The position numbers were made by a program, and so were the translations under genes. From NCBI GenBank assembly GCA_022842785.1, contig JALHOW010000006.1:62001-126000 (forward strand): a stretch of DNA of 64,000 bases. Reading direction: 5' to 3'. Under the pieces are notes generated by a model. The model made no database searches. It was not told the DNA's origin and saw nothing but the letters and a program-made list of their open reading frames with translations. Shown in pieces: positions 44,781 to 53,710 of this stretch (its first letter is position 1; each line of letters begins with the position of its first letter). This DNA comes from Hyphomicrobiaceae bacterium (GTDB taxonomy: Bacteria > Pseudomonadota > Alphaproteobacteria > Rhizobiales > Hyphomicrobiaceae).

Positions 44781-46166
44781 ATGGAAACCTGGCCCACAGC
44801 TGCCGAGATTGCCGATGCCGTTGCACAAGGGCGCACGAGCGCCACTGCTGTGACCGATGCCGCGCTGTCGCGCATCGAACAGCAGAACGGCGTGCTCAAT
44901 GCGTTCACCGCGGTGACAGCCGCGCGCGCCCGCGCGAAGGCCCGCGAGGTCGACGCCGCCCGCGCGGCCGGCAAGCCGCTCGGTCCGCTGGCCGGCGTAC
45001 CTTTTGCGGTCAAGAATCTGTTCGATGTCGCCGGCACTTCCACGCTCGCCGGCTCCAAGATCAATCGCGAGCGTGAGCCTGCGTCAGCTGACTCGCCGCT
45101 CATCACGCGCCTGGAGAGCGCAGGCGCTATTCTCGTCGGCGCGCTCAATATGGGCGAGTATGCCTACGACTTCACCGGTGAGAACGTGCACGATGGCCCC
45201 TCGCGCAATCCACACGACACTGGGCGCATGACGGGTGGCTCGTCGGGCGGTTCCGGCGGCGCGGTGGCTGGCGGTCTCGTGCCGCTTTCGCTCGGATCGG
45301 ATACGAATGGATCGATCCGCGTGCCCTCGTCGTTCTGCGGACTGTTCGGATTGAAGCCGACGTACGGGCGATTGACGCGTGCGCGCACATTTCCTTTCGT
45401 AGCGAGCCTCGATCACCTCGGGCCGCTCGCACGCAGCACACGCGACCTCGCGCTCGCCTATGATGCCATGCAGGGACCCGATGCCGAGGATCCGGTGTGC
45501 ACGACGCGCGCTTCCGAATCCGCGTTGCCGACGCTTGGTTCGGGCATTGGTGGCTTGCGTGTCGTCGTGGCAGGCGGCTATTTCGAGCGTGGCGCAGGAG
45601 CCGAGGCGCTTTCGGCGCTCGCGACGGTGGCCAAGGCGCTCGGCGCCGAGCAGCGCATCGAAATTCCCGAAGCCGCGCGCGCACGAGCTGCGGCTTTCAT
45701 CATCACGACCACAGAGGGCGGTGCGCTGCATATGGATCGTCTGCGCACGAACGCGGACGATTTTGATCCCGCGACGCGCGATCGGCTGATCTCGGGCCTG
45801 ATGATCCCGGCGTCGCTCGTGGTCAAGGCGCAGAAGTTCCGGCGCTTGTATCGGGAGCAGGTGTTGAAATTGTTCGAGCACCATGACGCGATCCTCGCAC
45901 CCGCCACGCCCATGGTTGCGCCGCGTCTTGGACAGCAGACGATGATGCTCGAGGGTGCCGAGGTGCCGCTCCGCGCGAACATCGGGATCTACACGCAGCC
46001 GATCTCCTTCATCGGCCTGCCGGTGGTGTGCGTGCCAGTGCCCTTGCAGCCGCTACCCATTGGCGTACAGATCATCGCCGCGCCGTGGCGCGAGGATGTC
46101 GCGTTGCGCATTGCGCACTATCTGGAGACGGCGCATGTCGCGAAGGCGACGCGCCCACCGCTGTAG
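44781..46166 (+). CDS. atzE: AtzE-type amidase (1-carboxybiuret hydrolase-like)
   Basis: Amidase-signature hydrolase of 461 aa. The Ser-cisSer-Lys triad is visible: Lys78 (FAVKNLFDVAG), cis-Ser154 (MTGGSSGGS) and nucleophile Ser178 (SDTNGSIRVPSSFCG). The Asn in DTNGS and the ending are like AtzE. AtzE with AtzG deaminates 1-carboxybiuret to 1,3-dicarboxyurea, feeding allophanate hydrolase. Together with AtzG, AtzH and AtzF in this window this assignment is strong, but oxalurate- or ureide-type substrates of relatives (HpxY-like) remain possible. Confidence 0.82.
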   Translation: METWPTAAEIADAVAQGRTSATAVTDAALSRIEQQNGVLNAFTAVTAARARAKAREVDAARAAGKPLGPLAGVPFAVKNLFDVAGTSTLAGSKINREREPASADSPLITRLESAGAILVGALNMGEYAYDFTGENVHDGPSRNPHDTGRMTGGSSGGSGGAVAGGLVPLSLGSDTNGSIRVPSSFCGLFGLKPTYGRLTRARTFPFVASLDHLGPLARSTRDLALAYDAMQGPDAEDPVCTTRASESALPTLGSGIGGLRVVVAGGYFERGAGAEALSALATVAKALGAEQRIEIPEAARARAAAFIITTTEGGALHMDRLRTNADDFDPATRDRLISGLMIPASLVVKAQKFRRLYREQVLKLFEHHDAILAPATPMVAPRLGQQTMMLEGAEVPLRANIGIYTQPISFIGLPVVCVPVPLQPLPIGVQIIAAPWREDVALRIAHYLETAHVAKATRPPL

Positions 46167-46176
46167 GACGAGAACC

Positions 46177-46566
46177 ATGGAAATCAATCTGCCTGATGTC
46201 GTTGCAGAAGTGAGCGCGCTCTTCGAGCGCTACGAGAAGGCGCTGACGACGAACGATGTGGCAACGCTGACGGCGCTCTTCCGCAAGGCGCCTCAGACGA
46301 TCCGTTATGGAATCGGCGAGAACCTCTACGGCGCGGATGAGATCGCGGCTTTCCGCAATGCGCGACCAGCCATCAATCTCGAGCGTACGATCGATCGGAC
46401 GGTCATTACGACCTATGGCCGCGACTACGCGACGGCATCGACGCTGTTTCATCGCGCGATGATGGGGGATCGCAAGATTGGCCGGCAGATGCAGACATGG
46501 GTCCGCTTTCCTGATGGCTGGTTCATTGTTACCGCTCACGTCAGCATCATCGACAAGCCCGCATAG
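46177..46566 (+). CDS. atzH: AtzH/HpxZ-like NTF2-fold protein
   Basis: A 129-residue protein of the NTF2/SnoaL fold (DUF3225), with LFERYEKALTTNDVATLTALFRKAPQTIRYGIGENLYGADEIAAFRNAR and a C-terminal WVRFPDGWFIVTAHVS. AtzH is reported to act as a dicarboxyurea decarboxylase bridging AtzE and AtzF; HpxZ is the homologue in oxalurate clusters. ATG 46177 follows AGGACGAG; longer frames run back through atzE. It is 10 bases after atzE and 5 bases before the GntR gene. Confidence 0.82.
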   Translation: MEINLPDVVAEVSALFERYEKALTTNDVATLTALFRKAPQTIRYGIGENLYGADEIAAFRNARPAINLERTIDRTVITTYGRDYATASTLFHRAMMGDRKIGRQMQTWVRFPDGWFIVTAHVSIIDKPA

Positions 46567-46571
46567 TTCTG

Positions 46572-47270
46572 GTGAATCGCATGCCCAAGCTGCACGAGAC
46601 TGCTGAAGTCGAGGGCGATCGGCCCGCGGTTGCAGTCAAGACGCTGGCCGCGCGCCTGCGGGAGCAGCTTGCCGATGATATCGTCCGTGGCGCGCTGGCG
46701 CCGGGCGTGTCGCTCGAGGAGGCGGAGCTGGCCAGGCGCTTCGAAGTCTCGCGCACACCCGTGCGAGAGGCCATCCGGCTTCTGGTCGCGAGCGGGCTCG
46801 TCGAGGCACGGCCGCATCGCAGTGCCGTAGTTGCGCGCGCGACCGAGGTTGAACTCGCCGGCATGTTCGAGGCGCTACGCGAACTCGAATGCCTCTGCGC
46901 GGGTTTTTCGGCGGAGCGCATGACGGCTGCCGAGTGCACGGAACTCAAGCGCATCCACGCCGCCCTCCTGCGTGTCGTGCGGGCTGGAGATCCGCAGCGC
47001 TATCACGAGCTCAATGAGCAATTCCACTCGATCATCTATGCTGGATGCCACAATGACTACCTCGAGCGCCTGACGCTGGAGACGCGGGCGCGCATTGCGC
47101 CGTTCAGCCGTGCCCAGTTCCGTGCGCTCGGACGTCTCGCCCGCTCGCACGCCGAGCACGAGACCATCGTGCGAGCCATTCTCGACAGAAAACCCGATCG
47201 CGCGTCTGCAGCGATGAAGGCGCACATTGGCAGCGTGCACGACGCCTACGCAACTTATCGCGGCAGTTGA
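46572..47270 (+). CDS. GntR-family regulator with FCD domain
   Basis: DNA-binding regulator of 232 aa, last gene of the operon starting at 39236. The winged helix (about 20-85) includes LREQLADDIVRGALAPGVSLEEAELARRFEVSRTPVREAIRLLVASGLVEARPHRSAVV; the FCD domain (about 95-225) binds a metal and a carboxylic-acid effector through His residues such as those in ELNEQFHSIIYAGCHNDY and SHAEHETI. GTG 46572 or ATG 46581 may be the start. It probably senses the pathway substrate. Control by both RpoN (nitrogen) and this repressor would give dual input. Confidence 0.88.
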   Translation: MNRMPKLHETAEVEGDRPAVAVKTLAARLREQLADDIVRGALAPGVSLEEAELARRFEVSRTPVREAIRLLVASGLVEARPHRSAVVARATEVELAGMFEALRELECLCAGFSAERMTAAECTELKRIHAALLRVVRAGDPQRYHELNEQFHSIIYAGCHNDYLERLTLETRARIAPFSRAQFRALGRLARSHAEHETIVRAILDRKPDRASAAMKAHIGSVHDAYATYRGS

Positions 47271-47279
47271 GCCGCTGCC

Positions 47280-49067
47280 TTAGCGCGAGGCCATGAAGGC
47301 GCGCCAGCCGCCGAATTCGGAAATGTCACGCGCATCGCGGACGGCCTCGGCTTCGACGAGAAAGCCTTTCATTGCGCGCCCGCCTTCGAGACGTAGTGTT
47401 CCGATCGACAGTGGCGGCGGAACGGCATCGACGAAGCGTGCAAAGCCTTCGGCGGGGAGGGCCCAGATTTCGACGGCAATGGATGCGCCCGTGCCGCTGG
47501 CAACGCGCAGCAGGCCTGGCTTCGGTACGTCCGTGTTCAGTGCGAACAGACGGTAGTCGGGTGGGGTTTCCGCAGCGGCGATGAAACGTCCCTTGAGTGC
47601 CGTCAGCTCGTGATTGAGCGGCATGCCTGAGAGATGAGCGCCCACAACGGCGATTGTGATCTCACCGGCGGCGATGTTGCCGGCCGGTGCTGTCCACGGC
47701 GGCGGTGGTGCGTCGAGTGCGCCGAGGGGGAGCCCACTGCGATCGTGGATGGTCGCGCCGAGGCTCGCAAGGAAAGCATCGCGACCGCTCGGCGCGAGCA
47801 GCGTTACGCCATGGGCGGTGCGATCGGCGGCAAGCGTGGTGGGAACGGCGAGGCCTGCGAGATCGAGGAGATTGACGAAGTTCGTGTAGGTGCCGAGCCC
47901 GGAGTTTGGCCCGATCGGGTCGGCAACGAGTTCGGCTGCCCTCACCGGCCGCGGGAATGTCGGGACCATGAGGGTGTCGAAGCCGGCGAACATTTTGGAG
48001 GCGACGCCGCGATAGGCAGCGAGCTTGTAAAAGGCGCTGAAGGTATCGACGGCCGATTTGTCAGCGCCGGGTGCGATGATCGCCTTGGTTACGGGATGCA
48101 CGGCGTCGGGGTGCTTGGCAATGAATGCACCGACGGCAGCCGTGCGCTCGGCAACCCAGGGGCCTTCGTACAGCAGCCGCGCCGTTTCGAAGAGCGGCGT
48201 GAGATCGATCTCGACGATTACCGCGCCGAGCCCGCGCACCATTTCAATAGCGGTGGCAAAAGCCGCTTCAGCCTGAGCGTCACCGAAGTGAATGCGATCG
48301 GCAGGACGAGGCACTGCAATCCGGAGGGCGGGCTGAATGCCGGACAATGGCCCGAGCTGCATGGAGCGGGAGAAGACATCACTTTCGTCATGGCCTGCCA
48401 TGACTGAAAGGGCGGCAAATGCATCCTCGGTCGTGAGCGCGAAGATCGACACGCAGTCGAGCGAGCGGCAGGCCGGGACGACGCCGGTCGTGGAGATGAG
48501 GCCGAGGCTGGGCTTCAGCCCGACGATGTTGTTGAGGCCCGCAGGCACGCGCCCTGAACCAGCAGTGTCCGTGCCGAGAGCCAGTGGAACGATGCCGCGG
48601 GCCACGGCGACAGCAGATCCGGAACTCGAGCCGCCCGAGACCAGATCCTCTCGGAGTGCATTGCGCGGCATACCATAAGGTGAGCGTGCGCCGACGAGGC
48701 CGGTCGCGAACTGCTCGAGGTTTGTCTTGCCGATAATGAGCGCGCCCGCGCGGCGAAGGCGTGCCACGGCTTCGGCGTCGGCCTTTGGTGTGTAGGCATA
48801 GGCAGGGCAGGCTGCCGTGGTCGGCAGGCCCGCAACATCGATGTTGTCCTTGATGGCAATAGGAATGCCATAGAGCGGCAGTGTGGCCGGGTCGCGTGCG
48901 GCGAGGGCGCGTGCTTCCTCCAGAACGGCTGCCTCGTCGCGCACGGAGATGAAGATCGCGGGATCATTGGCCTCACGAAGCCGGCGGAATGTCCGGCTGA
49001 TCGTATCGGATACCGCAATCGTACCGGATTGGTGGCCGGCGAGCAGGGAAGCGACCGTTTCGGCCAC
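47280..49067 (-). CDS. atzF: Allophanate hydrolase
   Basis: Cytoplasmic amidase of 595 aa that hydrolyses allophanate to ammonia and CO2. Residues 1-450 are the amidase-signature domain, with Lys73 (IAIKDNIDVAG), cis-Ser147 (SGGSSSGS) and nucleophile Ser171 (GTDTAGSGRVPAG). Residues about 470-595 are the C-terminal domain with GAHLSGMPLNHELTALKGRF and YRLFALNTD, diagnostic of AtzF. No biotin or carboxylase domain is attached, so this is the stand-alone type. The start is GTG 49067, supported by AAGGAG six bases upstream; an ATG far upstream would add an unrelated leader. It converges on the AtzGEH operon. Confidence 0.92.
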   Translation of the reverse strand: MAETVASLLAGHQSGTIAVSDTISRTFRRLREANDPAIFISVRDEAAVLEEARALAARDPATLPLYGIPIAIKDNIDVAGLPTTAACPAYAYTPKADAEAVARLRRAGALIIGKTNLEQFATGLVGARSPYGMPRNALREDLVSGGSSSGSAVAVARGIVPLALGTDTAGSGRVPAGLNNIVGLKPSLGLISTTGVVPACRSLDCVSIFALTTEDAFAALSVMAGHDESDVFSRSMQLGPLSGIQPALRIAVPRPADRIHFGDAQAEAAFATAIEMVRGLGAVIVEIDLTPLFETARLLYEGPWVAERTAAVGAFIAKHPDAVHPVTKAIIAPGADKSAVDTFSAFYKLAAYRGVASKMFAGFDTLMVPTFPRPVRAAELVADPIGPNSGLGTYTNFVNLLDLAGLAVPTTLAADRTAHGVTLLAPSGRDAFLASLGATIHDRSGLPLGALDAPPPPWTAPAGNIAAGEITIAVVGAHLSGMPLNHELTALKGRFIAAAETPPDYRLFALNTDVPKPGLLRVASGTGASIAVEIWALPAEGFARFVDAVPPPLSIGTLRLEGGRAMKGFLVEAEAVRDARDISEFGGWRAFMASR

Positions 49068-49315
49068 AGGCAGCTCCTTAGGGAAATTCGACTTCGCGAG
49101 GCGGGGAATTTGTGAGCAAGGGCTATCGCGTCGGTGCGCTGCACGCAAGGCCAAGCATCGCCGCGTTTGGTGCGCGACTGCCCAAATTGCGGGCGCTCGG
49201 CCGGCGACAATATCGGTATCGGCCGGCACGCGCTTGATGCCGGAGCGTGTGGCGGCCATGATGCGCGGCCGCCATCGATCGGGGGCAACGAACAATAAGA
49301 CTTGAAGGAGGAACG

Positions 49316-50101
49316 ATGGATCTCGGGCTCAAGGGCAAGAATGCGGTTGTGACCGGCGGGAGCCGCGGCCTCGGCTGGGCCATTGCCGAGGTGCTGGCCA
49401 GCGAAGGCATGAATGTCATGCTCATCGCGCGCGACAAGGGCGCGCTGGACACGAATGCGGCCTCGCTGCAAACGCGCTTTGGCGTGCGCGCCGCTGCCCA
49501 CGCCGCTGACCTCACGGATATTCCTCAGATCGAGGCTGCTGCTGCGGCGGCCGTGACGGCGCTCGGCGCGGTGGATGTACTGGTCAACTCAGCGGGGGCC
49601 ACGAAGCGCGGCGACTTCTTCGCGCTTACGGATGCGGACTGGGACAGTGGCTTCGGTCTCAAGTTCTTCGGTGCCATGCGCCTGAGCCGCGCGCTGTGGC
49701 CGGCCCTCAAGAAGAGCCGTGGCGCCATCGTCAACATAGTTGGTCTGGGCGCGCGTATGCCAGGCGCCGATTTCACCATCGGGGGATCGGTGAATGCGGC
49801 GCTGCTGCATTTCACGAAAGCGCTCTCGACGGTTGGCACGCGGGACGGCGTGCGCGTGAATGCGATCAACCCGGGTGTCTTCGAAACGGGTCGCCTGCAG
49901 CAGTCGCTGCGGTCGGCCGCCGAGCAGGCGAATGTGCCCATCGAGAAGGCAGCGGAGGTTTTGCTCGGGAAGCTCGGCGTGCCGCGTTTTGGCAAGCCCG
50001 AGGAAGTGGCGCGGCTGGTTGCCTACATGGCATCGCATCATGCGGCCTACATGAACGGCTCCGCGATCGAGATCGATGGCGGATCACAGCGCAACATCTG
50101 A
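49316..50101 (+). CDS. SDR-family protein with altered catalytic residues
   Basis: Short-chain dehydrogenase/reductase fold of 261 aa: NAD(P) motif GGSRGLGW near residue 14, NSAGATKRG and a C-terminal AAYMNGSAIEIDGG. The normal Tyr-X3-Lys motif is absent; at that place the sequence is DFTIGGSVNAALLHFTKAL, so Gly and Asn stand where Tyr and Lys are expected. A recognised SDR subgroup has the same change. It is the first gene of the set SDR, aldo/keto reductase, FAD oxidoreductase. The 248-base gap before it shows GGCCGGC repeats but no promoter I would defend. Confidence 0.85.
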   Translation: MDLGLKGKNAVVTGGSRGLGWAIAEVLASEGMNVMLIARDKGALDTNAASLQTRFGVRAAAHAADLTDIPQIEAAAAAAVTALGAVDVLVNSAGATKRGDFFALTDADWDSGFGLKFFGAMRLSRALWPALKKSRGAIVNIVGLGARMPGADFTIGGSVNAALLHFTKALSTVGTRDGVRVNAINPGVFETGRLQQSLRSAAEQANVPIEKAAEVLLGKLGVPRFGKPEEVARLVAYMASHHAAYMNGSAIEIDGGSQRNI

Positions 50102-50116
50102 GCAGCAGGCGGCCAC

Positions 50117-51169
50117 ATGGATCCCTTTCTCACACGCAAGGTCGGCAGAACCGCGTTTGAGGTGACGCAGCTCGGCATGGGCGGCGCCAGCCTCGGCGAC
50201 TCGCGCGAAGCCATTCCCGAGCCGCAGGCTGAGGCAGCATTGGATGCCGCACATACCGCGGGCATCGGCTACTTCGACACCTCGCCCTGGTACGGCAATG
50301 GCAAAAGCGAGCTGCGGTTCGGTCGCGTATTGCGCACCAAGCCGCGTTCGAGCTTCGTCATCTCCACTAAAGTGGGGCGCCTCCATTCGTCTCCGGCGGA
50401 ACCCGATACGTACGTCCATCCGCGATGGCTCGGCGGCCTGCCTTTCGAACCGCGCTTCGACTACACGCACGATGCCGTGCTCAGGAGCTACGAGACGAGT
50501 CTCGCGCGTCTCGGCCTCAACCGTGTCGATGCGCTTCTAATCCACGATCTCGATCCGCGCCATCAGCAGACCGAGGAGAATGTTCGACGCGGCCTCGACC
50601 AGCTAGATGCCGGGCGCGGCTATCGGGCGCTTGCCGATCTAAAGGTGCGCGGCGAGATCAAGGCGATCGGTGCCGGCATCAATCATATCGGCATGATTCC
50701 GCGCTTTCTCGAGCGCTTCGATATCGATTTCTTCCTCGTCGCCATGCCCTATACGCTCATGGAGCAGGATGCGCTCGATGGCGAGCTGCAGCTTTGTGCG
50801 GAGCGCGGTATCTCCATCGTGATCGGTGCGCCCTTTGCATCCGGCATTCTGGCGCGTGGTCCGGCGCCCGGTGCGCTCTATCGCTACAACCCGGCCGAGC
50901 CCGATGTCATCGAGCGCGCGCGGCGCATTGCTGCCGTGTGTGGGCGCCACGGCGTGCCGCTCGGCGCGGCGGCGCTGCAATTCCCATTCGGCCATCCGAG
51001 CATCGTTTCTGTTATTCCAGGACCTATCGCGACGGAGGAAGTGCGGATGAACTTCGCCTGGATGCGTACGGCGATCCCGAATGCATTGTGGGATGAACTC
51101 AAATCCGACGGTCTGATCCGGCAGGACGCGCCGACGCCGCGCGAGGGCAATGAAGGGACGAACGCATGA
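50117..51169 (+). CDS. Aldo/keto reductase (D-threo-aldose 1-dehydrogenase-like)
   Basis: NAD(P)-dependent oxidoreductase of 350 aa with TIM-barrel signatures: Asp/Tyr region YFDTSPWYGNGKSE, Lys in VISTKVGRLH and His in ALLIHDLDPRH, plus LQFPFGHPSIVSVIPGP. It is a close relative of the truncated gene at 1-992, sharing the pattern of all these blocks. It lies 15 bases after the SDR and overlaps the FAD oxidoreductase by four bases, so the three act together, perhaps in oxidation of a sugar or amino-sugar derivative. Confidence 0.9.
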   Translation: MDPFLTRKVGRTAFEVTQLGMGGASLGDSREAIPEPQAEAALDAAHTAGIGYFDTSPWYGNGKSELRFGRVLRTKPRSSFVISTKVGRLHSSPAEPDTYVHPRWLGGLPFEPRFDYTHDAVLRSYETSLARLGLNRVDALLIHDLDPRHQQTEENVRRGLDQLDAGRGYRALADLKVRGEIKAIGAGINHIGMIPRFLERFDIDFFLVAMPYTLMEQDALDGELQLCAERGISIVIGAPFASGILARGPAPGALYRYNPAEPDVIERARRIAAVCGRHGVPLGAAALQFPFGHPSIVSVIPGPIATEEVRMNFAWMRTAIPNALWDELKSDGLIRQDAPTPREGNEGTNA

Positions 51170-52272
51170 AAGCAGTTGTTGTTGGCGCCGGCATTCTCGG
51201 CGCGAGCGCGGCGTATAATCTCGTGCGCGCAGGATGCGACGTGACGCTCGTGGATCGGGCCGACGAGGGACGCGCGACGTCGGCTGGTGCCGGCATCGTC
51301 TGCCCCTGGGGCTCGCCGACGATGGATGAGGCTTACTATGCCTTGCTCGCGCATGGGGCGCGCTACTATCCGCAGCTCGTCGAGATGCTCAGGGAAGATG
51401 GCGAATCCGATCTCGGCTATGCCAAGGTCGGCGGGCTCTACGTGCCCTCGGATCCGGCAGAACTCGATGCAGCCGAGCGACGGGCGCGGACACGTGCTGC
51501 CAATGCACCCGAGGCCGGCAGCATCGAGCGCCTCTCGCCAGCGGACGCGCGTCGTCTATTTCCAGCTCTCCGGCCGGATCAGCCGGCGCTGTTCGTTTCA
51601 GGTGGTGCTCGTGTCGATGGCCGACGTGTTGCTGTCGCCATGCAGCGGGCAGCTGGCAAGCATGGCGCACGCAACATCACCGGCTCGGCCGAGCTTGTGA
51701 TGCGCGCTGGCCGGGCGACCGGTGTGCGTGTCGATGGCGAGCTGATCGAGGCCGATGTCGTCGTGGCGACGGCAGGCGCCTGGGCGCCGGAGTTTCTCGA
51801 GCCCGCAGACGTGAAAGTCGGCGTGGCGCCGCAGCGCGGCCAGATTATTCATCTGCGCTTGCCGGGCACCGAGACGGCGCACTGGCCGATCCTGCAACCG
51901 CTCAACAGCTACTATCTGCTGGCCTTCGAGGATTCGCGCGTGGTCATTGGTGCTTCGCGCGAGGCAGGTAGCGGCTTCGACTATCGTTTGACCGCGGCCG
52001 GCGTTGCGGAAGTTCTCAACGCCGGTCTTGCCGTGGCGCCGGGGCTCGCGAGCTGGACACTGCATGAGGTCCGCATTGGCTTCCGCCCGCTCGCCGATGA
52101 TCACCGGCCAAAACTCGGCCGTGCGCCGGGCATCGACAACCTGATCATCGGCAATGGTCTCGGGCCGAGCGGTCTCACCATGGGCCCATTCGGGGGGGAG
52201 GAGCTCGCGAGGATCGCACTCGGCAAACCAACGGAGCTCGCACTCGATCCTTACGCACTGCCCGGGAGCTGA
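51166..52272 (+). CDS. FAD-dependent oxidoreductase (glycine/D-amino-acid oxidase family)
   Basis: Flavoprotein of 368 aa of the DAO family. The dinucleotide motif VVGAGILGASAAYNLVRAGCDVTLVD is at the N-terminus and the C-terminal FAD block is GFRPLADDHRPKLGRAPGIDNLIIGNGLGPSGLTMGP. Members oxidise secondary or primary amines of amino acids (sarcosine, glycine, D-amino acids). ATG 51166 overlaps the aldo/keto reductase stop. No signal peptide is evident, so it is cytoplasmic or membrane-peripheral. The gene is convergent with the SDR at 52283, ten bases away. Confidence 0.9.
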   Translation: MKAVVVGAGILGASAAYNLVRAGCDVTLVDRADEGRATSAGAGIVCPWGSPTMDEAYYALLAHGARYYPQLVEMLREDGESDLGYAKVGGLYVPSDPAELDAAERRARTRAANAPEAGSIERLSPADARRLFPALRPDQPALFVSGGARVDGRRVAVAMQRAAGKHGARNITGSAELVMRAGRATGVRVDGELIEADVVVATAGAWAPEFLEPADVKVGVAPQRGQIIHLRLPGTETAHWPILQPLNSYYLLAFEDSRVVIGASREAGSGFDYRLTAAGVAEVLNAGLAVAPGLASWTLHEVRIGFRPLADDHRPKLGRAPGIDNLIIGNGLGPSGLTMGPFGGEELARIALGKPTELALDPYALPGS

Positions 52273-52282
52273 AGTCCCGCCG

Positions 52283-53053
52283 CTACCAAATGGTCGCCCC
52301 GCTATCGACGGGAATGACCTGTCCGGTCGTGATCGCGGCCTCGTCGGAGGCGAGGTAGACGGCCATGTTGGCGATGTGGATGGGCTGGCCGAGGCCGAGC
52401 AGATGCGAGGCGGCGATGCGCTCGGTTGCGTTGCCGCTGCCATCGAGCATTTTCTTCACGCGATCGGTGAGCGTGACCGAGGGCGCAATGGCGTTCACCC
52501 GGATCTTGTGAGGGGCGTACTCGACGGCCATCGAGCGCGTGAGGGCGGAGATGCCGCCCTTCGCCATGGTGTAGCAATCGCGATTGGGCAGTGCCATGAG
52601 CGCAACAATCGAGGACATGTTGATGATCGCGCCACCGCCGGCCCTGATGATGTGCGGGATGCCGACTTTCGAGCACAGGAACGTGCCGTAGAGGTCGAGC
52701 TTGATGGCGCGCCAGAATTCCTCGTCGGCCACTTCGGTGACGGGGCCATCGGCGGGCTGCGCGCCGCCGGCGTTATTGTGCAGGATGTCCAGCTTGCCAA
52801 AGCGCGCGACCGTTTCAGCCATCGCCGCCTCGACGCTGGACTTCTCGGTTACGTCGCAGCGAATGAAACAGGCATCGCCACCGCCGTTCGCAGCTTGCGC
52901 ACGCGCTGCCATCGCCGCTGCCTCGCCTGCATTGGCGTCGATTTCGGCGATGACAACCTTTGCGCCCTCCTCAACAAAGCGTGCGGCAGTGGCGCGGCCG
53001 ATGCCACCGCCACCGCCGGTGATGAAAGCGACTTTGCCCGCCAAGCGACCCAT
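52283..53053 (-). CDS. SDR-family oxidoreductase
   Basis: Classical short-chain dehydrogenase of 256 aa: cofactor motif TGGGGGIGRATA near residue 12-20 with Asp in EID after strand 2 (NAD preference), NNAG, catalytic Ser in INMSSIVAL and Tyr-X3-Lys in CYTMAKGG, C-terminal GQVIPVDSGATIW. ATG 53053 has GGAGA nine bases upstream. Unlike the SDR at 49316, its active site is complete. Substrate unknown. Confidence 0.9.
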   Translation of the reverse strand: MGRLAGKVAFITGGGGGIGRATAARFVEEGAKVVIAEIDANAGEAAAMAARAQAANGGGDACFIRCDVTEKSSVEAAMAETVARFGKLDILHNNAGGAQPADGPVTEVADEEFWRAIKLDLYGTFLCSKVGIPHIIRAGGGAIINMSSIVALMALPNRDCYTMAKGGISALTRSMAVEYAPHKIRVNAIAPSVTLTDRVKKMLDGSGNATERIAASHLLGLGQPIHIANMAVYLASDEAAITTGQVIPVDSGATIW

Positions 53054-53156
53054 GGAGCATCTCCCTCGTGATTGAGGGGGCATTCCTATGCCGCCATCCA
53101 GCTCGGCTCAAGCGAGCGTTCCGTCAGCACGCGCACCGGTTCAGCCGATGCAGGTA

Positions 53157-53585
53157 TCAGACCAGCTTGGCATCGAGTGTGATCTCGGCCTTGAAGAGCT
53201 TGGAGACGGGGCAGTTCTCCTTCGCCTTCTTGGCGAGCTCGGCAAACTTGGCCTGGTCCGTACCGGGGATCTGCGCCTTGAGGTCCAGGTGGATAGCGGT
53301 GATGGAGAACCCGCCGTCTTTCTGCTCGAGGGTCACCGTGGCCGTCGTGTCCATTTTGGTGGCGGTGAGGTTGGCCTGTCCGAGAATGTTCGAGAGGGCC
53401 ATCGTGAAGCAGCCTGCGTGTGCGGCGCCGATCAGCTCCTCGGGGTTCGTACCCTTCACGCCCTCGAAGCGCATCGCGAACCCGTAAGGGTGCGCTGCCA
53501 GGGCCCCGCTCTCGGTACTGATCGTTCCCTTGCCGTCCTTCAGGCCGCCGCTCCAGCTCGCACTGCCCTTCCGGTTGATCTTCAT
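53157..53585 (-). CDS. OsmC-family peroxiredoxin
   Basis: Thiol-dependent organic hydroperoxide reductase of 142 aa. The two redox Cys are Cys59 (HAGCFTMAL) and Cys125 (ENCPVSKLF), and the N-terminal WSGGLKDGKGTISTESGAL and GTNPEELIGAAHA blocks are typical of OsmC rather than Ohr. It protects against peroxides and osmotic stress. It stands alone with about 100 bases on each side. Confidence 0.93.
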   Translation of the reverse strand: MKINRKGSASWSGGLKDGKGTISTESGALAAHPYGFAMRFEGVKGTNPEELIGAAHAGCFTMALSNILGQANLTATKMDTTATVTLEQKDGGFSITAIHLDLKAQIPGTDQAKFAELAKKAKENCPVSKLFKAEITLDAKLV

Positions 53586-53710
53586 GACTTCGGTCTCCCT
53601 TGGCGTGGGCGGGGACCGGTGCGGTCCCGCTCTTTACTGAATGGGGATCTCCGATGCCGAGTTCCAGGGGCCATCACGGCGATGCGATCGGCTGCGGGCG
53701 TGATGAAGGC

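Noticed and set aside
49068-49230. Sigma-54 promoter before atzF
   Set aside because: A TTGGCC...TTGC-like stretch exists on the minus strand, but GG and GC are not 12 bases apart.
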